From Comamonadaceae bacterium ALPHA2B (GTDB lineage: Bacteria; Pseudomonadota; Gammaproteobacteria; Burkholderiales; Burkholderiaceae_C), in the NCBI GenBank assembly GCA_005503065.1, contig SCOE01000006.1, forward strand, positions 62,001-126,000: a DNA stretch of 64,000 bases, in the 5' to 3' direction. Below, one piece after another: positions 42,917 to 50,425 of this stretch. The notes under the pieces were generated by a model. That model ran no database searches. It was not told where the DNA came from and saw only the letters and a program-made list of their open reading frames with translations. The translations under genes and the position numbers were made by a program. Positions within the stretch are counted from its first letter, which is position 1. Each line of letters starts with the position of its first letter.

Positions 42917-43711
42917 GTGAGCCAGTCCGAACTGCAAACCCATGACCTGCAAATCGTGCGTGAGCCGCATGTGCTGCGACTGACCATTGATCGTCCGGGT
43001 CGTCGCAACGCACTCACGGATGCAGTTCTGCTGGGCCTGCGTGATGCCATCGGCATGCACGCGAACGATCCCACCCTGCGGGTCATCGTCATGACCGGCG
43101 CAGGGGACAAGGCCTTTTGCGCCGGAGCCGACCTGACGCCCGGTGACACGCCGTTCCAGCCGGACTTCGGCCGACTGATGCTTCCCATGGGCGAGCTGGC
43201 GCGGCAGGTCCATGCCTGCCACGTACCGATCATCGGCCGCATCAACGGGACCTGCGTTGCAGGTGGCATGGGCCTGCTAGGTCTATGCGACCTGGCGGTC
43301 GCAGCCCGAAGCGCGCGTTTCGGGCTTCCAGAGGTGAGGGTGGGCATCTTCCCGATGCAGATCCTCACTGTGCTGCGTGACCTCATTCCGCCAAGGCTTC
43401 TCAATGAACTGTGCCTGACCGGCAAGTTGATCGGCTCGGCCCAGGCGCTGGAAGCCGGCCTGGTCAATCATGTCGTCGACGATGGCGAGCTTGATGCTGC
43501 CGTCGACGCCCTCGTGGCCGAGATCGTGGCGGCGTCCCCGATCGCCGTGCGCCGCGGCAAGTACGCGATGCGTGCGGTGGAAGCCATGTCCTTCGACCAG
43601 ATGATGGCCTTCACCGAATCGATGATCCCGGCCATGATCCAGACACAGGATGCCCGCGAAGGAATGGCGGCGTTCAACGAGCGCCGCGCGCCCGCCTGGA
43701 CGGGGCGCTAG
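42917..43711 (+). CDS. Enoyl-CoA hydratase/isomerase family protein
   Basis: A 264-residue crotonase. I choose GTG 42917 because AAAGGGGG sits six bases upstream; ATG 42884 is in frame but lies next to the operator-like motif. The oxyanion-hole segments AFCAGADLTPGDTP and INGTCVAGGMGLLGLCDLAV are present. Glu residues at the usual hydratase positions are not both obvious (GLPEVRVGIFP keeps one), so hydration, isomerisation or another crotonase reaction is possible. It fits after the acyl-CoA dehydrogenase in a beta-oxidation-like step. Confidence 0.88.
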   Translation: MSQSELQTHDLQIVREPHVLRLTIDRPGRRNALTDAVLLGLRDAIGMHANDPTLRVIVMTGAGDKAFCAGADLTPGDTPFQPDFGRLMLPMGELARQVHACHVPIIGRINGTCVAGGMGLLGLCDLAVAARSARFGLPEVRVGIFPMQILTVLRDLIPPRLLNELCLTGKLIGSAQALEAGLVNHVVDDGELDAAVDALVAEIVAASPIAVRRGKYAMRAVEAMSFDQMMAFTESMIPAMIQTQDAREGMAAFNERRAPAWTGR

Positions 43712-43737
43712 GTGCCAGCGCAGCCTGCGCCCGCACG

Positions 43738-44895
43738 ATGAGCGGCTTTCGGTACCTGGGGTCGGCGCTGCGCCTGCATCACGGGCGTGATGCGCTTGGC
43801 GCATTGCGCCAGGAGATGGACCGTCTGCGACGTTACCGCGCCATGGTGGTCTGTGGGCCAAGCGTCGCCAGGCATCCGGACCTGCTGGCGCTCGTGTCGC
43901 AGGCCCTTGGCGACCGCCTGGAGGGCATCTTCGACGGCGTGCTCGCGCATTCGCCAATCCGCGTCGTCGTCGAGGCCGCACGCATGCTGGACGCCCTGAA
44001 GGCGGACGCGGTGGTGGCCGTCGGCGGCGGCTAGGCAATCGTGACCGCACGCGCGGCCACCATCGTGCACTCCGAGGGCAGGGGCGTCGCCGAGCTGGCG
44101 ACGTCACGCAGCCCAGCGGGAGGCCTGACGAGCCCGAAGCTCGATGCACCGAAGGCCGCCCAATTTGTGATTCCGACGACGCCGACGACGGCTTGCGTGA
44201 AGGCCGGCAGCGCGGTCCTCGACGAAGCGACAGGCCGTCGAATGGCGCTGTTCGACCCCAAGACGCGAGCCAGCGCGGTGTTCGTCCACCCGCTGTTCCT
44301 CGCGAGCGCACCTGCATCGCTGGTGATTGTTGCGGCGATCAACACCCTCGCAATGGCGATCGAGGGCCTGGAAACGCCAGCCGGCAACCCGCTGACGGAT
44401 TCGGATCTCCTGCAGGCCGTCTATCTCGTCCGCTCGGTGCTTGGCCGGGTCGAGACCATCGACGACGAAGCCGCTAGAAGTGACCTCATGCTGGCCGCAG
44501 TGCTCTGCGGCCGCGGCACCGACCACGCGGGCGGCGGAATTTGCTCCGCGCTCAGCCACGCCTGCGGCGCCCGTACCGGGGTCGACAACGGCCTTGTCAA
44601 CGCCGTGCTTCTGCCCGTCACGGTGGCGTTCAATCTGGAGCATCACGCACACGGCCTGGATCGGCGGGCCTTGCGGACCGGCGCCGCGGGGCCGATAGCG
44701 GACGTCCTCCAACCGGCCGCGCTCAGGCGCCTCCTGGAAGCCGCAGGCGCACCCGGCCGACTTCGGGACCTGCGAGTTCGAAAGGATGAGCTGGATGACA
44801 TCGCGAGAGCCGCCGCACAGGACTGGTTCCTGCAGAAGGGGCCCCGGCCCGTGGAAGTGGGGCAACTGCGGCAATTGTTGGAGCGAGCGTGGTAG
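43738..44895 (+). pseudogene. Iron-type alcohol dehydrogenase (maleylacetate reductase-like), amber-interrupted
   Basis: The frame reads MSGFRYLGSALRLHHGRDAL to VVAVGGG, then TAG at 44032-44034, then AIVTARAATIVHSEGR to 44895 in the same frame. The family has GGGSAIVTARA here, so a Ser codon TCG probably became TAG. The rest is intact (about 385 residues). The second metal-binding region reads GARTGVDNGLVNAVLLP, where the family usually has HG in place of NG, so a metal ligand may also be lost. The nearest family is maleylacetate reductase. It sits between the hydratase and CoA-transferase genes of the operon. Confidence 0.85.
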
Positions 44896-44915
44896 TCCAC
44901 GAGAGAAGGTATGCA

Positions 44916-46196
44916 ATGACGAATCAGAGAGAAGAAGCGGGTGCGGCGTCAGGGCCGCTCTCGGGGGTGAAGGTGATCGACATCACCGCCGTCCTCATGG
45001 GACCTTCCGCGACGCAGATGCTGGCGGATCTGGGCGCCGACGTGATCAAGATCGAGCCGCCCGGGGGCGATGCGACCCGCAAGATCGGCCCAGGTGGCGA
45101 TGAGCGCATGGGTCCGATCTTCCTGGGCGTCAACCGCAACAAGCGCAGCATGGTGCTGAACCTCAAAGAGGCGGCCGGCCGCGAGGTGCTGCTCAGGCTC
45201 GTGGCGGATGCAGACGTGCTGACCTACAACGTCCGGCCCGCCGCGATGCAGCGCCTTGGGTTGACCTACGAAGTGCTGAGCGAAATCAATCCTCGACTGG
45301 TCTATGTCGGCATGTTCGGGTTCTCGCAGAAAGGCCGCTATGGGCCTTCGCCGGCGTTCGACGACCTCATCCAGGCGGCCACCGCCATGCCCAGCGCGAT
45401 GGCGGCCAGCGTCGACGGAACGCCGCGGTTCGTGCCCATCAACCTGGTGGACCGTTCTGTCGGGCTGTACGCGTTCGGGGTGATCGCCAGCGCACTCTAT
45501 GCACGAAGCCGGACAGGGAAGGGCCAGCGCGTCGACGTTCCGATGTTCGAGACCATGGTGCCCTATCTGCTAGGCGACCATCTCTACGGTCAGAAGTTCG
45601 TTCCCGGCCGCGGCGAGTACGGCTATCCGAGGTTGTTGTCCTCCGCGCGGCGCCCATTCCGCACGAAGGACGCCTATGTCTGTTGCGTGATCTATCAGGA
45701 CCACCACTGGAAGGCCTTCCTCGAGATCCTGGGAATGAGCGACATGCTGGTGAACGACCCGCGTCTGAAGTCGATCACGTCGCGCACGAACCATGCCGAC
45801 GAACTGAACGCGTTCGTGGAAAAGCATCTGGCCCAGAAGACCACCGCAGAGTGGCGGGAACTGCTCAAGTCGGCCGACATTCCCGTGTTCCCGGTCCATA
45901 CCTTCGAGACCCTCCTGCAAGACGGGCACCTTGAGGACATCGGCTTCTTCAGGCACGAAGAAGTGCCCGGGTTGGGTGCAATCCGCGAAACGGCCGTCCC
46001 CAGCGAATGGCACGGCACCCCCCCAACTGGCTACCGCCCACCGCCCCGGATCGGCCAGCATAGCGTGGAGGTACTGCGCGAACTGGGCTACGACGATGCA
46101 CAGATCGGCACGTTTTTGGCGGCGGGCGTGACGGCGGAAAGTCCGAGTCATGCCGCGGCTGCCGCCGCGACCCCACAGGACGCCGCACCTCTGTAG
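44916..46196 (+). CDS. Family III CoA-transferase (CaiB/BaiF)
   Basis: A 426-residue enzyme that moves CoA between carboxylic acids. The start ATG 44916 follows GAGAAGG. It carries the typical N-terminal KVIDITAVLMGPSATQMLAD, DVIKIEPPGGD, NRNKRSMVLNLK, and FDDLIQAATAM, which holds the conserved Asp nucleophile. It probably activates the imported acid with CoA before dehydrogenation. A promoter-like region follows, so the monooxygenase operon may have its own start. Confidence 0.92.
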   Translation: MTNQREEAGAASGPLSGVKVIDITAVLMGPSATQMLADLGADVIKIEPPGGDATRKIGPGGDERMGPIFLGVNRNKRSMVLNLKEAAGREVLLRLVADADVLTYNVRPAAMQRLGLTYEVLSEINPRLVYVGMFGFSQKGRYGPSPAFDDLIQAATAMPSAMAASVDGTPRFVPINLVDRSVGLYAFGVIASALYARSRTGKGQRVDVPMFETMVPYLLGDHLYGQKFVPGRGEYGYPRLLSSARRPFRTKDAYVCCVIYQDHHWKAFLEILGMSDMLVNDPRLKSITSRTNHADELNAFVEKHLAQKTTAEWRELLKSADIPVFPVHTFETLLQDGHLEDIGFFRHEEVPGLGAIRETAVPSEWHGTPPTGYRPPPRIGQHSVEVLRELGYDDAQIGTFLAAGVTAESPSHAAAAAATPQDAAPL

Positions 46197-46224
46197 CCGC
46201 ACGGTCCACCCAAATCAACTAGGC

Positions 46225-46256
46225 CTATTGACAGGCTTTTAGCCCTAGCTTCTACT
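46225..46256 (+). promoter_or_regulatory. Promoter with an 11-bp core of the shared motif
   Basis: CTATTGACAGG (46225-46235) repeats the core of the 18-bp motif. TTGACA at 46228-46233 and TCTACT at 46251-46256 are 17 bases apart, a good sigma-70 layout for the monooxygenase gene at 46285. Confidence 0.55.
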
Positions 46257-46284
46257 GCCAACCACTCATTCGGAGACGACAACG

Positions 46285-47439
46285 ATGTCCAACATTCCCC
46301 TGCGTCACGGCGTATTCCTGGCTCCCTATCACCCCATCGAGGAAGGTCCCACCACCTGGCTGCGGCGGGACATCGAGCTTGCCCAACACCTGGATCGGCT
46401 CGGCTTCGACGAGCTCTGGGTCGGCGAACACCACTCCGGCGGCTACGAGATGATCGCGGCGCCGGATCTCCTGATCGCCGCCGCAGCGGAGGTCACGCGT
46501 CGCCTGCGCTTCGGCACCGGTGTCATCACGGTGCCCTACCACAACCCGCTGGTGATTGCCAACCGCATGGCCCAGCTCGACCACATGACGATGGGGCGGG
46601 TATCCTTCGGTTTCGGGCCGGGCCTGCTCATGACGGACGCCCTGATGCTGGGCCTGGATCCGGACAAAACCCGAGACATGATGCTCGAGGGCATTGATGT
46701 CATCGTCCGGTTGCTGCGTGGCGAGACCGTCACGGCAAAGACCGACTGGTTCAACCTCGTCAACGCGCGCGCGCACCTGCTGCCGTTCTCGCAACCGCTG
46801 GAGATGGCCGTCGCCAGCGCCGGAACGCCGTCCGGCGGCCGCGCAGCCGGACGCTTCGGGCTGTCGATGCTGTGCGTGGCCGCGTCGCAGGCGGGCGGTT
46901 TCGACGTGCTCGCGAGCAACTGGAAGATCGCCAACGAGGTGGCCGCACAACACGGCAACACCATGAATCCCGCCAACTTGCGGCTTGTGGCGCCTGTGCA
47001 CATTGCCGAAACGCGGGAGAAGGCGCGCGAGAACGTCCGGCATGGCCTGGAGCGCTGGTCGCGTTACTACGACATGGTCGCCCCGAACCCTTTCCCTCGG
47101 GACGGAAGGGATCTCGTGGACGTGCTGATCGACTCGAAGCGGGCGGTGATCGGCAGTCCGGAGGACGCCATCGAGATGATCGAGCGCCTTCGCGGCAAGC
47201 AGGGGCAGTTCGGCGTCTTCCTCGCGCAGCACGTCGACTGGGCGGACTGGGACCAGTGCATGAAGTCTTACGAGCTCTACGCCCGCTACGTCATGCCCCA
47301 CTTCAGTGGCGCGAACAAGAACCGGCAGGCCACCTACGACTGGATGCAGGAGCGCAATGCCGACCTGCTGGCCATGCGCCGGGGCGCGGCCCAAATAGCC
47401 TTCGACAAGCACGAAGCCGAAGTGGCAAAGGGCCGCTGA
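46285..47439 (+). CDS. LLM-class flavin monooxygenase, LimB-like
   Basis: A 384-residue luciferase-fold oxygenase. The N-terminal pattern (LRHGVFLAPYHPIEEGPTTW, LDRLGFDELWVGEHHSGGYE, LRFGTGVITVPYHNPLVIAN, GRVSFGFGPG) is that of the limonene monooxygenase-like group of bacterial luciferase relatives. Such enzymes use FMNH2 from a separate reductase, here plausibly the gene product at 47765-48898. The substrate is unknown; Baeyer-Villiger oxidation, epoxidation or hydroxylation are all possible. CGGAGA lies ahead of the ATG. Confidence 0.88.
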   Translation: MSNIPLRHGVFLAPYHPIEEGPTTWLRRDIELAQHLDRLGFDELWVGEHHSGGYEMIAAPDLLIAAAAEVTRRLRFGTGVITVPYHNPLVIANRMAQLDHMTMGRVSFGFGPGLLMTDALMLGLDPDKTRDMMLEGIDVIVRLLRGETVTAKTDWFNLVNARAHLLPFSQPLEMAVASAGTPSGGRAAGRFGLSMLCVAASQAGGFDVLASNWKIANEVAAQHGNTMNPANLRLVAPVHIAETREKARENVRHGLERWSRYYDMVAPNPFPRDGRDLVDVLIDSKRAVIGSPEDAIEMIERLRGKQGQFGVFLAQHVDWADWDQCMKSYELYARYVMPHFSGANKNRQATYDWMQERNADLLAMRRGAAQIAFDKHEAEVAKGR

Positions 47440-47450
47440 CGGGGTCAGGC

Positions 47451-47768
47451 ATGTTCCTCAGATGGGATGGCAGCCGGGTTGCCCTGGAGAACCCGGACGA
47501 CTTCAATTCCTTCAAGGTCGTCGTGTCGGGAAAGCCGCCGGTGAGCGCGGCGCTTCGCACGGCGCTTGCTGATGTCGGCACGTTCGAGTCCGACTTGGTG
47601 TTCTGGGTGTCCGCCACCGCGCTGCGCGAATGGCCGTGCCGCGCCGACGAGCCAGGCTGGCAAAGGCAGCTGGAAACCATGATCGCCAAGGCCGCGCAGC
47701 ATGGATGGATCGACCCGTCCACCGGAGCCATCCGGGCCCATGTCGAGTATGAAGGGTTGCAACCATGA
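47451..47768 (+). CDS. Small hypothetical protein in the monooxygenase operon
   Basis: A 105-residue protein from ATG 47451, with 11 bases after the monooxygenase stop and a four-base overlap with the flavin reductase gene. It appears alpha/beta, with FKVVVSGKPPVSAALRTALA and GTFESDLVFWVSATALREW. No family recognised. Its position between oxygenase and reductase suggests an accessory role. Confidence 0.6.
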   Translation: MFLRWDGSRVALENPDDFNSFKVVVSGKPPVSAALRTALADVGTFESDLVFWVSATALREWPCRADEPGWQRQLETMIAKAAQHGWIDPSTGAIRAHVEYEGLQP

Positions 47769-48898
47769 CCGAGGTCAACACCGCGCAGTCCCAGTCCGAG
47801 GTCGCGGCCGAGATGACCGAGTTCACGTCCATGGACTTTCGGCGTTGCCTCGGGGAATTCGTGACCGGGGTCACCGTGATCACGACGGTCGGTCCGGACG
47901 GTACGCTCTACGGGCTGACAGCGAATTCCTTCAGCTCTGTATCGCTCGACCCGCCGCTGATCCTCTGGAGCCTGAGGCTCAATGCCACCAACTTCCCGAT
48001 CTACAGCACGGCGGAGACCTTCGCGGTGAACATCCTCGCCGAGGACCAGGTCGACATCTCGAACCGGTTCGCCAAGTCCGGGCCCGACCGGTTTGCGGGC
48101 GTGTCCATCTCCCGGGGGGGCGGCGGGGTGCCCCTGATCGACGGCGCCGTCGCCCAGCTCGAGTGCCGACGCGAGGCCAGCTACCCGGGGGGCGACCACG
48201 TGGTGTTCATCGGGCGCGTGCTGCGGGTGCGCAACTCGGGGCGCCGACCGCTCGCCCTGCGCAGCGGCAGCTACATGACAGTGCATTCGCATGCGCCGCT
48301 CCTGCCGTCGGATGCCGACGACAGGAACATCGCTACGCTCAAGGCCGTGCACGCCGCCCGGCCCGTTGTCGAGGATCTGGCCAAGGAAACGGACCACGCC
48401 GTCGGGTTGGGCGTCTGGGGCAGCCATGGCCCGACGATCATCTGGTGGACCGAGGCATCCAAGCCATTGCCGACCACGCTGCGGTGCGGGCTGGTGCTCA
48501 GCCTGCTGGACTCCGCGACCGGCGGCGTTTTTGCGGCGTTCGCTTCGCCCGACCTCGTGGCACCGCTGGTGGACGCGGAAGTGGAGCAGGCGGTCAAGTC
48601 CGGCAAGGCCCCACCCTTTGCAAGTCGACTGGAATTCGACCGGTGGCGCTCGGCAGTACGAGACGAACGCATGGCCTCCAAGGTCGGGATCATGACGCCG
48701 GGCATCAACTTCAAGGCCATCACGTCCTTCAGCGTGCCGGTGTTCGACGCGCGTGGCGAGATCGTGCTGGCGCTCACGCTGATGGGCGACGCGGAGGAAT
48801 TCAACGCGACCGACGACGGAATTCCCAGGCTGCGCGAGGCGGCGGCGCGCCTGTCCGAACGACTTGGCTTTCCTTCAGGTCATCGACCAGCGCGCTGA
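47765..48898 (+). CDS. Flavin reductase fused to an IclR-effector-like domain
   Basis: A 377-residue two-domain protein. Residues about 25-175 are a flavin reductase split barrel (LGEFVTGVTVITTVGPDGT, GLTANSFSSVSLDPPLILW, FAVNILAEDQ). Residues about 195-370 resemble the ligand-binding domain of IclR regulators (GVWGSHGPTIIWWTE, SFSVPVFDARGEIVLALTLMG). There is no DNA-binding domain. In two-component monooxygenases such as 4-hydroxyphenylacetate hydroxylase, a C-terminal regulator-like domain on the reductase lets substrate control NADH oxidation; that role is a good guess here. Confidence 0.8.
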   Translation: MTEVNTAQSQSEVAAEMTEFTSMDFRRCLGEFVTGVTVITTVGPDGTLYGLTANSFSSVSLDPPLILWSLRLNATNFPIYSTAETFAVNILAEDQVDISNRFAKSGPDRFAGVSISRGGGGVPLIDGAVAQLECRREASYPGGDHVVFIGRVLRVRNSGRRPLALRSGSYMTVHSHAPLLPSDADDRNIATLKAVHAARPVVEDLAKETDHAVGLGVWGSHGPTIIWWTEASKPLPTTLRCGLVLSLLDSATGGVFAAFASPDLVAPLVDAEVEQAVKSGKAPPFASRLEFDRWRSAVRDERMASKVGIMTPGINFKAITSFSVPVFDARGEIVLALTLMGDAEEFNATDDGIPRLREAAARLSERLGFPSGHRPAR

Positions 48899-48917
48899 GC
48901 GCATCCAGGGGAACATC

Positions 48918-49763
48918 GTGGACTTTGAACTCAAGGGGCGGACGCTGCTCGTCACGGGCGGTGCGTCTGGCATCGGACTGGCCGTCGCGCGGCTGGGTGG
49001 TTTGCAGGGCATGCCGGTGGCCGTCGTCGATGCGCAGAAGGAGGCGACCGAGGCCGCCGTCCATGCCTTGCGCGCGGAAGGCATCACCTGCGCCGGACAG
49101 GTGCTGGACGTGCAGGACTCCCAGGGATGGCAGCGCACGCTCGACGTTCTTGAAGAAGAGCTGGGGCCCGTGCGCGCCATGGTGGGATGTGCCGGGATCT
49201 CGCGTCCGGAGCCCGCTGAGTCGATGAGCGACGAAGCCTGGGACAGCGTGATGGGCGTGAACCTCACCGGCCTCTTTCGATCGATCCGGGCAGTGGGAGG
49301 CCGGATGGTTGCACGACGCGGTGGATCGATCGTTGCCATCGCATCGACCAACGCGCTCGGAGGCCATGCCGGACGGGCGAACTATTCAGCCACCAAACAT
49401 GGCGTCGTGGGCCTGACCCGGGCGCTGGCTATCGAATGGGGGCGGCAAGGCGTGCGGGTCAACGCCGTAGCGCCGGGCGTGGTCGACACGCCTCTTCTTC
49501 GTCGCAACGTCCCGGCCGATCACATCCAGCACGCGATGGTGGACCGTGTCCCCTTGGGACGGTTCTCTGTCGCGGAGGAGCAGGCCCAGGTATGCCTGTT
49601 CCTGCTCTCGGACGCCGCTTCGTACGTGTCGGGTGCGACCATCCCGGTCGACGGTGGTCTCACTGCTGGCTACTTCACACGGTGGAACGGCGCCGATCTC
49701 GGCTCGAACGCGCTGCTCGCCCGCGGGGCCTACCAAGCACCTGAGGGTGCGGGCCAGATCTGA
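48918..49763 (+). CDS. Short-chain dehydrogenase/reductase
   Basis: A 281-residue SDR. GTG 48918 follows AGGGG at six bases; an upstream ATG at 48864 overlaps the previous gene. Cofactor loop TGGASGIG, NVxG-like VNLTGLF, catalytic S and YSATKHG, then PGVVDTPLLR are present. Asp after the second strand (AVVDAQK) favours NAD. Expected to oxidise a hydroxyl or reduce a keto intermediate made by the monooxygenase. Confidence 0.88.
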   Translation: MDFELKGRTLLVTGGASGIGLAVARLGGLQGMPVAVVDAQKEATEAAVHALRAEGITCAGQVLDVQDSQGWQRTLDVLEEELGPVRAMVGCAGISRPEPAESMSDEAWDSVMGVNLTGLFRSIRAVGGRMVARRGGSIVAIASTNALGGHAGRANYSATKHGVVGLTRALAIEWGRQGVRVNAVAPGVVDTPLLRRNVPADHIQHAMVDRVPLGRFSVAEEQAQVCLFLLSDAASYVSGATIPVDGGLTAGYFTRWNGADLGSNALLARGAYQAPEGAGQI

Positions 49764-49768
49764 CGGGC

Positions 49769-50425
49769 ATGATCTCTTCGTTCAAGCCTGCCCTTGAAGG
49801 AGCGGCTACGCCGGCCGCCGGTCTGCTAGCGCATCTGGCCGCCGATGGCTGGACAGGCGTGCTGGTCGACGAGCATTGCATTGCCTTGAACCCACCAGGC
49901 AACGCGCACGTGGCGACCGATACCACGGCGATCGCCTTGCAACTCCTGCGGGGTGTGCGCAACCCCAGCAGGCATGCGATCGACGGAGAGTACTACGACT
50001 TCAGGCACGTCTCGGTCGCGCGGGCCCACGGCGCCGAAGTCGTCGTGCTGGGCATTGACTGGGCTGTCCCGAAGGCATCGAATGACGAAGGCCTGGCGAT
50101 GGGTGCAGGTCTGCCGTTGCCCGTGGACACTCGACGCGTGCCCATGAGCAGTCTGGCCGACGTGATGGTGAGCCGCTGCGCGGATCGGCTGCTCGTGACC
50201 CTGGTCGCGCGGGAATCATATTTTCTGGCAGCACTTCAGCGTGCCATCGGGCAGGCTGCTCGGGCTGGAGAGCTCCTTGACAACCTCGGTATACGCGGGC
50301 AATGCGTGGCCGTGCGCGATGCTCCGGGGCTGCGCGCATTGACGCTGGAGTTTGTGCTGGAGACGCCCGACCCGGATCTTGCCGTCTGCCGCGAACAAGC
50401 ACTTGCCCTGACGATCGCCCTATGA
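49769..50425 (+). CDS. Conserved-looking hypothetical protein of the operon
   Basis: A 218-residue protein starting six bases after the SDR stop and overlapping the synthetase gene by four bases (ATGA). It is alpha/beta with AGLLAHLAADGWTGVLVDEH near the N-terminus, a central segment AEVVVLGIDWAVPKASNDEG and LLVTLVARESYFLAALQRAI. No signal peptide or transmembrane helix is visible, and I recognise no family. The tight coupling on both sides argues that it takes part in the pathway. Confidence 0.6.
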   Translation: MISSFKPALEGAATPAAGLLAHLAADGWTGVLVDEHCIALNPPGNAHVATDTTAIALQLLRGVRNPSRHAIDGEYYDFRHVSVARAHGAEVVVLGIDWAVPKASNDEGLAMGAGLPLPVDTRRVPMSSLADVMVSRCADRLLVTLVARESYFLAALQRAIGQAARAGELLDNLGIRGQCVAVRDAPGLRALTLEFVLETPDPDLAVCREQALALTIAL

